Shown: piece after piece, positions 8,502-17,103 of the stretch
How the letters are laid out: every line of letters begins with the position of its first letter
How positions within the stretch are numbered: position 1 is the stretch's first letter
NCBI GenBank assembly: GCA_002345925.1
Contig: DDWM01000054.1
Span: 39,379-86,583 of the forward strand
Length of the DNA: 47,205 nt
Direction of reading: 5' to 3'
Source of the DNA: Actinobacteria bacterium UBA2286
GTDB lineage: Bacteria; Actinomycetota; Coriobacteriia; Anaerosomatales; Anaerosomataceae
The notes under the pieces: model-generated
What the model saw: the letters and a program-made list of their open reading frames with translations, nothing else
Databases searched by the model: none
Told to the model about the DNA's origin: nothing
Position numbers and translations under genes: made by a program

Positions 8502-9125
8502 GTGAGCGACGAGCTTGAGAACATCGAAGACCCACAGGTGTCTGAAGACGCCCCCTCGGTAGAACTGCCGATTCTTGAGCCGGAGGCGGAAGCCGAAGCT
8601 GAAGCCGAGCCGGGGCCCGACGCTGAGCCAGAAGCCGAGCCTGAGCCAGAAGCCGAGCCTGAGCCAGAAGCCGAGCCAGAAGCCCAAGTGGACGCCGAGC
8701 CAGAAGCCCAAGTGGACGCCGAGAGCGCCGAAGCCCCCGCACCCACTCCGGAGCCCGTACCCGAGGCCCCGCTTGAAGCTCCGCACTCGGTAAGCTGGGT
8801 GCCGTTCTCGATCTATCTTGCCCTCTGGGTGATCCTCGCTGTTGCGACCGTTCTTGTCCTGCGCACACCGGCGGCTGCGGGCGGTGCGCTGTGGGCTCCC
8901 GAGTATGTGTACAGTGTCTACGGCGGGATCGCGCTCGTAGCCCTGGGCCCGATTCTTGCGATCTTCGTGTGGCTCTCGGCTCGCCGTAAGGTCGAGGCCG
9001 GTCATCGCACCGGCTTGCTGACGTCGTCGTTCCTGCGTGCAGCTGGCGCCACATTCATCGGCGTGATCCTGTGGCTCGTCGCACTCAATCTTCTAGACCT
9101 CTACCGCATAGGCTTCCACGCCTAG
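8502..9125 (+). CDS. Three-helix membrane protein with acidic Glu/Pro/Ala repeat tail
   Basis: A 207-aa protein of unknown function. Residues about 20-95 are a low-complexity acidic tail built of EPEAEPEP-like units and two copies of a QVDAEPEA unit. Three membrane helices follow (about 105-125, 145-170 and 180-200). The start is GTG at 8502, preceded by AGGGAG. It lies 24 bp before ddl and may be co-transcribed with it. The tail recalls the Pro/Glu-rich cytoplasmic tail of the divergent protease, but the two are not obviously homologous. The long open frames on the opposite strand here are a by-product of the repeats. Confidence 0.75.
   Translation: MSDELENIEDPQVSEDAPSVELPILEPEAEAEAEAEPGPDAEPEAEPEPEAEPEPEAEPEAQVDAEPEAQVDAESAEAPAPTPEPVPEAPLEAPHSVSWVPFSIYLALWVILAVATVLVLRTPAAAGGALWAPEYVYSVYGGIALVALGPILAIFVWLSARRKVEAGHRTGLLTSSFLRAAGATFIGVILWLVALNLLDLYRIGFHA
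8623..8724 (+). repeat. Tandem 18-bp and 24-bp repeats inside the acidic-tail gene
   Basis: Three head-to-tail copies of an 18-bp unit (8623-8640, 8641-8658, 8659-8676; CTGAGCCAGAAGCCGAGC) are followed by two copies of a 24-bp unit (8677-8700, 8701-8724) that differ only at the last base. They are in frame and encode the Glu/Pro/Ala and QVDAEPEA repeats, so copy number can change without breaking the gene. Confidence 0.95.
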
Positions 9126-9149
9126 GCGCATCCGATCGAAGGGAAATCG

Positions 9150-10097
9150 ATGGCTGCCTCAATCGAAGGTCGCAAAGTCGCCGTACTGCTCGGCGGAGTA
9201 TCTGCCGAGCGGGAAGTCTCGCTGCACACCGGCGAACAGGTGATGGCAGCACTCCTTGAGGCTGGCGCCGAGCCCACGGCGATCGACACCGCCGACCTCT
9301 CGTTCATCGAAACGCTTCGTACGGGCGGCTTTGACGTCGCATTCATCTGCCTCCATGGCCGATTTGGCGAGGACGGCACCATCCAGGGCCTGCTGGAGAT
9401 CCTCGGCCTGCCGTACATCGGTTCCGGCGTGCTTGCCAGCGCGCTCGCGATCGACAAGGTCATGTCGAAGCACCTCTTCGCGGCTGCCGGCTTGCGCTCG
9501 CCCGAGTACGTGGCGCTTCGCGCGGGGGAGCCGGTCGACATCGCGGGCATCGTTGCGGCTCTCGGCGAGAAGTCGGTTGTGAAGCCGGCAAACGAAGGCT
9601 CATCCGTTGGCATGACGATCGTGCACAGCGCCGAGGAGCTCCCGGCTGCGATCGAGAAGGCGTTTAGCTTCGACCCGTCGGTGCTCGTTGAGCGCTTCGT
9701 CCCCGGTGCCGAGGTGACCGTCGGCGTGCTAGGTATGGACGAACCGTTCGCGTTGCCGACGCTTGAGATCGTTCCGGAGAACGAGTTCTACGACTATGAA
9801 TCCAAGTACGTTCCCGGCATGAGCCGCCACATCATCCCGGCTAACGTTAGCGTTGAGGCGCGCGCGGAGTGCCAGCGACTGGCCCTTGCGGCGCATCGCG
9901 CGCTCGGCTGCAGGGGGCTCTCGCGTGCGGACACGATCGTGACGGCTGACGGCACCGTCTACCTGCTTGAGATCAACACGATCCCGGGGATGACCGCAAC
10001 GAGCCTTCTGCCGGATTCAGCGCGCGCCGGGGGAATAGAGTTCCCCGAGCTGTGCGCGACGCTCGTCTCCTATGCGCTCAGCTCATCTGAGTCCTGA
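9150..10097 (+). CDS. ddl: D-alanine--D-alanine ligase
   Basis: An ATP-grasp ligase that makes D-Ala-D-Ala for peptidoglycan precursors in the cytoplasm. At 315 aa it is of normal length. Family motifs: VAVLLGGVSAEREVSLHTG at the N terminus, HGRFGEDGTIQGLLE, GSGVLASALAIDK, KPANEGSSVGMT, the omega-loop region YDYESKYVPG, and the C-terminal metal and substrate site EINTIPGMT. GAAGGGAAA precedes the ATG. The 3' end overlaps the convergent histidine kinase by 28 bp. Confidence 0.96.
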   Translation: MAASIEGRKVAVLLGGVSAEREVSLHTGEQVMAALLEAGAEPTAIDTADLSFIETLRTGGFDVAFICLHGRFGEDGTIQGLLEILGLPYIGSGVLASALAIDKVMSKHLFAAAGLRSPEYVALRAGEPVDIAGIVAALGEKSVVKPANEGSSVGMTIVHSAEELPAAIEKAFSFDPSVLVERFVPGAEVTVGVLGMDEPFALPTLEIVPENEFYDYESKYVPGMSRHIIPANVSVEARAECQRLALAAHRALGCRGLSRADTIVTADGTVYLLEINTIPGMTATSLLPDSARAGGIEFPELCATLVSYALSSSES

Positions 10098-12226
10098 GGC
10101 TCGTCGCCTTCCACGCGCTTCAGGCTCGGAGCCATCGGGATCTCTAGTACGAACTTCGCGCCACCACTATCGGCGGCTTCCACGCGAACCGAACCGCCGT
10201 GGCTCTCGGCGATCGTGCGCACGATGTAGAGTCCGAGACCGAGTCCCGCGTTGCCCGAAACCCGGTTCAGCTGCGTGAAGCGCTCGAATATCGCCTCGCG
10301 CTGATCCTCCGGGACGCCGGGACCGAAGTCCTCGACCGTTAGGATCCCGCGCTCGTCAGTGGCGTCGATAGTGATGATGACGTCAGTGTCCTCGGGTGTG
10401 TGCTTGATTGCGTTTCCAACGAGGTTCTCGATCGCCTGACGAAGTCGTAGTTCGTCGCCGAGGACAGGAGCCATGCGGTGCTTGGTGACCACCACGCGAC
10501 GCTCGGAGCTCATGCGGACAGCCTCGGCGACCTCATCCGCCAGGATGCCGAGCCGTACCTTCTTGAACGTCGTTGGCGCGAAGACCTGCTCGGCACGGGT
10601 CGTCTCCAGCAGCTCGCCCAGGAGAGTGGACATCCTGCGCGCCGCCTTGAGCGCTGCCTCGGATGCTTTCGCGCGCGCTTCATCCGGCAGCGGGCTCGCG
10701 AGCAGTTCCAGGTATCCCGCGACGACCGTCAGCGGGGCACGCAGATCATGCGACACCAGCGACACGATCTCGGTACGCAGCGCCTCAAGACGGTGCTCCT
10801 CGGTCACGTTGCGTGCGGTAAGTAGAAACGCGTCTGGTGAGGTGCTCTCAGATACCGTGACCTTCATCCAGCGCTCGGCGTGCGTGGGCGAGTCGCAACG
10901 GACCAGCGTGGGTTGGTCCAGCGCCGTCTCGAACAGCGAGTCAGCGGTCACCGGCTCCCCATCCTCGAGCTGCATGTTCATTTTGCCGAGGAGATCTGCC
11001 GCTGGTTGCTGGAGAATCAAGCCGAGCGGGATGCCCAGACACGCCGCAGCGGCCGGGTTAGCGATATCGATTAGGCCTGCTCGCACAAGCAGCTTCACTT
11101 CAGACGAGTCGTTCACTACTGTCCGAAATGCGTGCTCGGCGGCAACTGTCTGATCGTTTGCCCGCTTCAGCTCAGCCTGTCGTCCGCGTAGCTGAACGAG
11201 CAGGTCTTGGATGACGAACGCGAGTTCCCGAAACTCGTCTGGAAGCGCCGGGTCAATGTCGAGAGTCTCCTTGAACGGCAGGCCCTCGATCGCCAGGTAG
11301 CCCTGCCCGCGCATGTAGGCGACGAACTCCTCTATCGGCCTGTGAATGAACTTCCCGAGCATCAATCCTAAGGCCAAGCCGAGAATTAGCGAGAGCAAGC
11401 CCAGCCCGAGCGGAATGGCGTACCGGACGGCGCTCGTAGACGACGCGTACCACTCATCCTGGTCGATCATCTCAATGAACCCCACGGGGGTCCCGTCAAT
11501 GCCAGACAGCGCCGCGGCAACCATGACCTCGCTGCCCTCCAGCTTGACCGATGCCGACGAGTAGCCGGGAGGCACATCCAGTCCGTCCCAATTGGTCACG
11601 TCAATCGACGGCTGGCTCAAGAGCGTAGCGGATTGAGGAAGGGCGGGGTCGGATGTGGAAAGGAGATCGGGTGATATGGGCTTCGCAATCGCCAGGAATC
11701 CCTTGCTGGGGCCAGCCGGATCGCCTACGACCGGTCTTATGGCGACCAGGTACGGACCAGAAGGAAGTGCTACCGGACCCGCGGCCAGACCTGCGGCGGT
11801 CCGTGTCGCTACGTGTGCGATGAATGCGACATCAGCTGCCGATCCGTAGCTGAAGATGGTTGTTCCGTCCGGACGTCCCCACACCACGATGGTTGCATCG
11901 CTTCGGTCACGAAGCCACGGGTCCAACTCCATCTCGATGAAGGACGGATCCGGGCTGGGTGTCTGGTTGTAGAACAACTGCCAGTCAGCGAACCCCACGA
12001 TGTATGAGTCTAGGTTCTTCGAATCGGTGGTGATCTGTCGCTGGATCGTCGCAAGATGACGGTACGCATCCTGCCTGGCGAGAACCCGGGCTTGGCTCAG
12101 CGTGGCTATCGTGGTCACGCCATAGACGAGGACGAATAGCAGCACGCTCGCCATGACGATGGTCACGGTGAGACGTGCACGCAGGCTTGCTGGCAGAAGC
12201 GGAATCTTCCGTTCGGACCGCGGCAT
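10070..12226 (-). CDS. CHASE4 and PAS domain membrane sensor histidine kinase
   Basis: A 718-aa two-component sensor. A membrane helix at about 17-40 is followed by an extracytoplasmic domain of CHASE4 type (DSYIVGFADWQLFYNQTP, then NYxxNWL-like WLRD), a second helix at about 275-298, a linker resembling HAMP, a PAS-like domain at about 365-475, the dimerisation/phosphoacceptor box SHDLRAPLTVVAGYLELL with its His near 495, and an ATPase domain with N box (NLVGNAIKHT), G1 (VEDFGPGVPE) and G2 (GLGLGLYIV). The ligand is unknown. No response regulator gene is adjacent, so it is an orphan kinase in this window. It is convergent with ddl. Confidence 0.9.
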   Translation of the reverse strand: MPRSERKIPLLPASLRARLTVTIVMASVLLFVLVYGVTTIATLSQARVLARQDAYRHLATIQRQITTDSKNLDSYIVGFADWQLFYNQTPSPDPSFIEMELDPWLRDRSDATIVVWGRPDGTTIFSYGSAADVAFIAHVATRTAAGLAAGPVALPSGPYLVAIRPVVGDPAGPSKGFLAIAKPISPDLLSTSDPALPQSATLLSQPSIDVTNWDGLDVPPGYSSASVKLEGSEVMVAAALSGIDGTPVGFIEMIDQDEWYASSTSAVRYAIPLGLGLLSLILGLALGLMLGKFIHRPIEEFVAYMRGQGYLAIEGLPFKETLDIDPALPDEFRELAFVIQDLLVQLRGRQAELKRANDQTVAAEHAFRTVVNDSSEVKLLVRAGLIDIANPAAAACLGIPLGLILQQPAADLLGKMNMQLEDGEPVTADSLFETALDQPTLVRCDSPTHAERWMKVTVSESTSPDAFLLTARNVTEEHRLEALRTEIVSLVSHDLRAPLTVVAGYLELLASPLPDEARAKASEAALKAARRMSTLLGELLETTRAEQVFAPTTFKKVRLGILADEVAEAVRMSSERRVVVTKHRMAPVLGDELRLRQAIENLVGNAIKHTPEDTDVIITIDATDERGILTVEDFGPGVPEDQREAIFERFTQLNRVSGNAGLGLGLYIVRTIAESHGGSVRVEAADSGGAKFVLEIPMAPSLKRVEGDEPQDSDELSA

Positions 12227-12347
12227 TGCGGTCTCCTCACGACGAGCGGTTATCTTAGCGAGATAATCGGCGTACTTGAGGAAGTACTTTAGCTGCTTGC
12301 CAGTTGTTTACAGGGTTGGACGGCATAATGCAAGTAAGAGCCCCTGC

Positions 12348-12899
12348 TTACTCGTCCAGCCACTCGACCTGGCCGGTCTTGAGACTGCAGATTGCGCCGG
12401 CGATTTGGACCTCGCCGCCGAGGCGTTCGATCGCCTCTCGGAGATGGGCCTTCACCTCATGAACGGTCACCCGCACGTTGGCCTCGATCGCGCACGTGAC
12501 ATCCGTGTGTCCCGTGCGGGCGCGAATCGGCCCGATGACGGCGCTGAATGCGTCCGGGGTGTTCGAGGACATCGCGGCCTCAACAGCGGCGCACCCCTCA
12601 TGGCCGAGGACGACGATGGTGTGAGCGCCAACGACTTCAACCGCAAACCACACCGAGGCCCAACTTGCGGGCTCCATGACATGGCCAGCGCACCGGACGA
12701 CGAAGATCTCGCCGGGTCCCTGGTCAAAGACGGCTTCAGGTGGGACTCGTGCGTCCGAGCACGCGATGACCACGGCTTTCGGCCTGTGAGCCGGAATCCC
12801 GCCGGCGGGGTCCGTCACACGCTCGTGACGGACCATCGCGCCGGATGCGAAACGGTCGTTGCCTTCGCGAAGAGAGTTCAGCACATCCTCAGGTCGCAT
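12348..12899 (-). CDS. Beta-class carbonic anhydrase
   Basis: A 183-aa zinc enzyme for the interconversion of CO2 and bicarbonate. The zinc ligands and catalytic dyad are visible: Cys47, Asp49 and Arg51 in CSDARV, and His100 and Cys103 in GHEGC. At its 3' end an imperfect 6-7-bp stem (about 12333-12351) may terminate transcription. It lies 43 bp downstream of the P-type ATPase stop on the same strand, so the two could be co-transcribed, though GGAGCC gives it its own ribosome site. Confidence 0.92.
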   Translation of the reverse strand: MRPEDVLNSLREGNDRFASGAMVRHERVTDPAGGIPAHRPKAVVIACSDARVPPEAVFDQGPGEIFVVRCAGHVMEPASWASVWFAVEVVGAHTIVVLGHEGCAAVEAAMSSNTPDAFSAVIGPIRARTGHTDVTCAIEANVRVTVHEVKAHLREAIERLGGEVQIAGAICSLKTGQVEWLDE

Positions 12900-12942
12900 A
12901 GTGGCTCCTCGATCGGTGTGTCAGTACAGGGCACGTCGAACG

Positions 12943-15621
12943 TTATGCGGCAACCGCTTCTGCAGCAGCATCACGCCGCCGCTTGAATACCTTCTCGATC
13001 TCCACTGCGATGAAGACCACTGATGAAATCGCGAGCGCGGCTCCAAGCTCTAGAGCCGTGAGCGCCTCGGTCTTGAAGATCGGCTGCAGGAAGGGCACGT
13101 AGATCGTGGCCATCTGAAGGGCGAAGGTGAGCGCCACGGCACCCAGAAGCGGCATGTTGGAGCGAAGCCCCTGGCTGAATAGAGACTGACGGTCCGAGCG
13201 GATCGACATGACGTGACCCATCTGGCTCAGGCAAAGCACGGTGAACACCATCGTCTGCCAGTGCAGCCCGGTATCTATAGCCCATGCCTGCGTGAACAGC
13301 GATGCGCCACCCATGAGGAGGCCCACCCATACAAGGTGCACGCCCAGGCCGTCAGCGAAGATCGATTCCTTCGGTGCGCGCGGGGCACGCTTCATGATGT
13401 TCTTCTCGTGGGGCTCGCTTGCCAGCGCCAGGCCGGGGAGTCCGTCCGTGACCAGGTTGATCCACAGGATGTGAATCGGGAGCAGCGGTATCGGGAGGCC
13501 GACAAGCGGGGCGAGCAGGATGGTCCAGATCTCACCCGAGTTGCTCGTCATCGTGTACTTGATGAACTTGCGGATGTTGTCGAAGATTCGACGGCCTTCT
13601 CGGACGGAAGCGACGATCGAGGAGAAGTTGTCGTCCAGGAGCACCATGTCGGCGGCTTCCTTGGCGACGTCGGTTCCCGTGATGCCCATGGCCACGCCGA
13701 TGTCGGCGCGGGCCAGCGCAGGCGCGTCGTTCACGCCGTCGCCGGTCATGGCAACGTACTCGCCCTTGTCCTGCAGCGCGCGCACGATCTTGAGCTTCTG
13801 CTCGGGAGCCACGCGGGCGTAGACGCGTACATCCTCAACGCGGCGCTCGAAGTGCTCCAGGTCTAGCGCATCCAGCTCGGCGCCCGTCATCATCTCTTCT
13901 GCCGAGGTGGCGATTCCAAGTCGGCGGGCGATGGCGAGAGCGGTCGCGGGGTGGTCGCCGGTGATCATCACAGGGACGATTCCGGCACCGATGCATACGG
14001 TGACCGCGTCGGCGGCCTCCTGGCGCGGCGGGTCAACTAGTCCGACGAATCCGAGGACCGTGAGGTCGCTCTCAAGCGTGTTGACGTCCTCGGCGGGCAG
14101 CTCGTCTACACGCCTCATGCCGAAGGCGAGCACGCGGAGTCCCTCGGCGGACCAGGTGTCCACGAGCTTCTCGGCAGCGACCCTGTCCAGCGGGATGATC
14201 GACCCGTCGGGGCCCATGGCGTTTACCGCGCGGTCCATGACCGACTCGGCAGCTCCCTTGGTGAAGGCAACATAGCCATCGCCCGGCAGCTTGTGCGCGG
14301 TCGTCATGAGCTTGCGGTCCGAGTCGAACGGCAGCTCGGCTGCACGCGGCAGGTCGCCTTCAAGTGCGGTGCGGACATAATCGCTCTTGGCGGCAACGCG
14401 CCAGAACGCAATCTCGGTCGGGTCGCCGACGAGCGCCTCGGTTTCGCCCTCGACGTCGTTGGAGAGTGCGAGCGCGCGCCCGAACCACATCCAGCCTTCG
14501 GGCGAGTCGTCGGAACGAGTGGGCAGCTCGGCGATCTGCGCTGCGCCGGTTGCAAGGTGCTCCACGGTCATTTCGTTGAGCGTGAGCGTGCCCGTCTTAT
14601 CCGTGCAGATGAAGGTGACCGAACCAAGCGTCTCAACTGCGGGAAGCTTGCGAACCAGCGTGTGATTCTTGACGAGGCGGCGTGCGCCGAACGCGAGCGA
14701 GATAGTCGCGACGGCAGGCAGTGCTTCAGGCACGGCGGCAACGGCGAGGCTGACGGCGGTGAGGAACATCACCAGCGCGTCTTCTCCGCGGATGATGCCG
14801 ACGATGAACACGATCGTACACAGGCCGAGGGCTGCAAAGCCAAGACCCTTGCCAAACTGTGCAAGGCGCTTCTGCAGCGGCGTCTTCACGTCGCCAGCAG
14901 AGCCAAGCAAATGTGCGATGCGGCCAAGCTCGGTCGCCAGGCCGATTCCTGTGACTACGCCGACGCCACGACCGAAGACGATCTGTGTGCCCTTGTGGAC
15001 CATGCCGGCACGATCGCCGACCGGTGCGGTGGGGTTCTCGATGGCGTCAGTGGACTTCTCTACCGGGAGTGACTCACCGGTAAGCGCCGCCTCGGCAGCC
15101 CTCAGGCCGGCCGAGTCGATCAGGCGTAGGTCGGCAGGCACGACGCGTCCGGCCTCGAGCAAGACGATGTCGCCCACCGTGAGCTGGCTGGCGGGAATCT
15201 CGGTCACGCGACCGGCGCGTCGCACGGTGGCCGTCTCCCCGGACATCTCGCGAAGCGCCTCCATCGCGCGCTCGGCGCGGTACTCCTGGACGACGCCGAT
15301 GACGGCATTGAGTGTGACGATGACCAGGATGGCGATCGTGTCAGCCACCTCGCCGAGAAGGCCCGAGATCACTGCAGCGCCAAGCAACAGCAGGATCAAG
15401 AAGTCCTTGAACTGGTCGAGGATCATCGTGAAGATCGAGCGGGTCTCGGCCTCGGGGAGCGTGTTGGGGCCAAGTTCGGCGGTACGCGATGCGACTTCTG
15501 CTTCATCAAGCCCGTCAGGTGTGCTGCCGAGGCGAGCGAGTACTTCCTCGGCGGGGATTGTGTGCGGGGCTTCGAGCGAGAAGCGTTCGGGTACGACTGA
15601 TGACGGTACAGGGTGCGACAT
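12943..15621 (-). CDS. P2-type cation-transporting ATPase, probable Mn2+ (or Ca2+) exporter
   Basis: An 892-aa P-type ATPase of the calcium-pump family. It has an N-terminal cation ATPase domain, the TGES actuator loop (LTGESLPVEKS), the phosphorylated Asp341 in CTDKTGTLT, the KGAAE nucleotide-binding motif, the MTGDGVNDAPAL hinge, and about ten membrane helices with PEALP in helix 4. I chose the ATG at 15621 because GGAGGAATA precedes it; the in-frame ATG at 15792 would make an implausible 57-residue extension through the leader RNA. That leader resembles a yybP-ykoY Mn2+ riboswitch. Since such riboswitches control P-type Mn2+ exporters such as Lactococcus YoaB, manganese export is the likeliest role; calcium export remains possible. 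Confidence 0.85.
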   Translation of the reverse strand: MSHPVPSSVVPERFSLEAPHTIPAEEVLARLGSTPDGLDEAEVASRTAELGPNTLPEAETRSIFTMILDQFKDFLILLLLGAAVISGLLGEVADTIAILVIVTLNAVIGVVQEYRAERAMEALREMSGETATVRRAGRVTEIPASQLTVGDIVLLEAGRVVPADLRLIDSAGLRAAEAALTGESLPVEKSTDAIENPTAPVGDRAGMVHKGTQIVFGRGVGVVTGIGLATELGRIAHLLGSAGDVKTPLQKRLAQFGKGLGFAALGLCTIVFIVGIIRGEDALVMFLTAVSLAVAAVPEALPAVATISLAFGARRLVKNHTLVRKLPAVETLGSVTFICTDKTGTLTLNEMTVEHLATGAAQIAELPTRSDDSPEGWMWFGRALALSNDVEGETEALVGDPTEIAFWRVAAKSDYVRTALEGDLPRAAELPFDSDRKLMTTAHKLPGDGYVAFTKGAAESVMDRAVNAMGPDGSIIPLDRVAAEKLVDTWSAEGLRVLAFGMRRVDELPAEDVNTLESDLTVLGFVGLVDPPRQEAADAVTVCIGAGIVPVMITGDHPATALAIARRLGIATSAEEMMTGAELDALDLEHFERRVEDVRVYARVAPEQKLKIVRALQDKGEYVAMTGDGVNDAPALARADIGVAMGITGTDVAKEAADMVLLDDNFSSIVASVREGRRIFDNIRKFIKYTMTSNSGEIWTILLAPLVGLPIPLLPIHILWINLVTDGLPGLALASEPHEKNIMKRAPRAPKESIFADGLGVHLVWVGLLMGGASLFTQAWAIDTGLHWQTMVFTVLCLSQMGHVMSIRSDRQSLFSQGLRSNMPLLGAVALTFALQMATIYVPFLQPIFKTEALTALELGAALAISSVVFIAVEIEKVFKRRRDAAAEAVAA

Positions 15622-15654
15622 TATTCCTCCAGCGTAGCGTTCAGGACAGGGCAC

Positions 15655-15765
15655 GTTCCTGAAGGTCTCGCACGCGAGGTGTCTCGGTAGCAGGACCGGG
15701 GTGGTGAACACCCGTGATGACGGCCTGCCTCCCGGCGCGAGCCGGGCAGCTACTCCCCTTCGGGC
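15655..15765 (-). ncRNA. Probable yybP-ykoY manganese riboswitch
   Basis: The leader upstream of the P-type ATPase, read on the minus strand, contains AAGGGGAGTAGC (15760-15749), a GC-rich hairpin (15750-15722), CGTCATCAC, another hairpin, and GAGACCTTC (15669-15661). The 5' GAAGG can pair with the 3' CCTTC to close the element, matching the P1 stem and the conserved GGGGAGUAGC, CGUCAUCA and GAGACCUU segments of the yybP-ykoY family, which senses Mn2+. The mode of control (terminator or translation) is not clear; the coding start is about 35 bases downstream. Confidence 0.78.
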
Positions 15766-15810
15766 GGGACTATACCCGAAACCATGCCGCAAGCGCCAGA
15801 GCGACGCGAC

Positions 15811-16668
15811 CTACGGTAGCTGCGCCTTCAGCGCTTGAGCGGTCGGCGTGATGGCGAGCCCGCCGCGCGCAGTCTCTCTGAGCGACGGCGGCATACTGCG
15901 GCCGACGAGGCCCATTGCGGTGATGACTTCATCAAGCGGTATCGGGAAAGTCGCTCCCGAGAGCGCCATCTCCACGCCGGCAAGCGCCACAGCGGTGCCG
16001 GTCGCGTTTCGCGCCACGCACGGGATCTCCACGAGACCGCCGACAGGATCGCACGCCAGGCCGAGGAGCCCCTGCATCGCGAAGGCCGCTGCATGCCCGG
16101 ACTGCTCGGGCGTGCCGCCAGCGAGTTCGACCGCTGCTGCGGCCGCCATGGCCGCCCCGGAGCCGATCTCTGCTTGACAGCCGCCGGCCGCGCCGGAGAG
16201 CGTTGCGCGCGCCGCGATGATCGCGCCGATGCCGGCAGCGGTGACGAGCGCGAGCACCTTCTGCTCACGTGAAGCGCCCACCCGCTCGGCGATGGTGGTG
16301 AGGACCGCGGGCAGCACGCCGGAGGCGCCGCCGGTGGGGGCCGCGACGATGCGGCCCATGCTCGCGTTGACTTCGGCTACCGCAAGAGCGCGGGCGATGG
16401 CGGTGGAGAGGCCGTCTCCGGAGAGCGCCGGGGCATTCTCGGCAACAAGCTTTGCGTCGCCGCCGACAAGCCCGGAGCGCGAGTGCGCTTTGCCGGCCAA
16501 CCCGCGCGCGATCGAAGCTTCCATGACGCCGAGCGATTCGTCCATGTGCGCGAGAACCTGCTCGGGCGACTGGTTGGAGTTTTCAGCCTCGCGAGCGAGA
16601 GCCGCCGAGGAGAGCGAGCCTGTCTCGGCAGCAGCAGTTAGTAGTTCCCGGAATGATCCGTACGCCAT
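15811..16668 (-). CDS. sdaAA: L-serine ammonia-lyase, iron-sulfur-dependent, alpha subunit
   Basis: A 285-aa catalytic subunit that, with the beta subunit encoded at 19155-19826, converts L-serine to pyruvate and ammonia using a 4Fe-4S cluster. Family motifs: GGASGVLP, AGGCQAEIGSGAAMAAAA, and ACDPVGGLVEIPCVARN, which supply the three conserved cysteines (GGC, ACD, IPC). Length is normal. It is unusual that the alpha and beta genes are separated by the oppositely oriented feo operon. The 5' end is divergent from feoA. Confidence 0.93.
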   Translation of the reverse strand: MAYGSFRELLTAAAETGSLSSAALAREAENSNQSPEQVLAHMDESLGVMEASIARGLAGKAHSRSGLVGGDAKLVAENAPALSGDGLSTAIARALAVAEVNASMGRIVAAPTGGASGVLPAVLTTIAERVGASREQKVLALVTAAGIGAIIAARATLSGAAGGCQAEIGSGAAMAAAAAVELAGGTPEQSGHAAAFAMQGLLGLACDPVGGLVEIPCVARNATGTAVALAGVEMALSGATFPIPLDEVITAMGLVGRSMPPSLRETARGGLAITPTAQALKAQLP

Positions 16669-16827
16669 GTGACACCTCCGCTAAGGGACGTGAAGATTGT
16701 AGCAGCGGGGGACGGCACAATCGCGTCGCGATGCGACGAGTGGCATTGACTTCGCTAGTAACGCTCGTTAGAGTACGAGTACGAAAGAGTTAGACGATAC
16801 GAATTCTACCTGCTAAGGACGGCAGCG

Positions 16828-17103
16828 ATGCGAAATCGGAACTGCAAGCGACAGGGAATGTGCGGCGGAACGCTCGACACGATGCGACGCGGGCAGTGCT
16901 GCCGCGTGCTCGGCATCGATGACGACCGTGCTCGCAGCCAGGCGATTCGCTTCGGTATGGGCGAAGGCGCCATGCTCTCTTGCATCACGAAGCTGCCAGC
17001 CGGCCCGCTCGTCATGCGCTCGGGTCGCCAGGAGATCGCGATAGGTCGTGATCTTGCACGCCGCATTCGCGTAGAGCCGGTGTCTGCACAGGCGGCCTGC
17101 TGA
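16828..17103 (+). CDS. feoA: FeoA-family ferrous iron transport accessory protein
   Basis: A 91-aa SH3-like cytoplasmic protein that supports FeoB. The core MRRGQCCRVLGIDD, then RFGMGEGAML and GRQEIAIGRDLARRI, matches FeoA. The N terminus has three extra cysteines (NCKRQGMCGG and QCC). AAGGA precedes the ATG by about eight bases. Its TGA overlaps the feoB ATG by one base, so they are coupled. The 159-bp gap before it (16669-16827) should hold divergent promoters for feoA and sdaAA; I saw no convincing iron-box palindrome. Confidence 0.88.
   Translation: MRNRNCKRQGMCGGTLDTMRRGQCCRVLGIDDDRARSQAIRFGMGEGAMLSCITKLPAGPLVMRSGRQEIAIGRDLARRIRVEPVSAQAAC

Noticed and set aside
8353..9054. Long open frames on the minus strand opposite the acidic repeat gene
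   Set aside because: They are low-complexity mirror frames caused by the GC-rich tandem repeat and have no plausible protein features.
12926..15656. 11-bp shared string ACAGGGCACGT at both ends of the P-type ATPase gene
   Set aside because: Too short to exclude chance, with no further flanking similarity to suggest an insertion.
15622..15792. 57-residue N-terminal extension of the P-type ATPase
   Set aside because: It runs through the predicted riboswitch, has no homology to the family, and a strong ribosome site marks the ATG at 15621.
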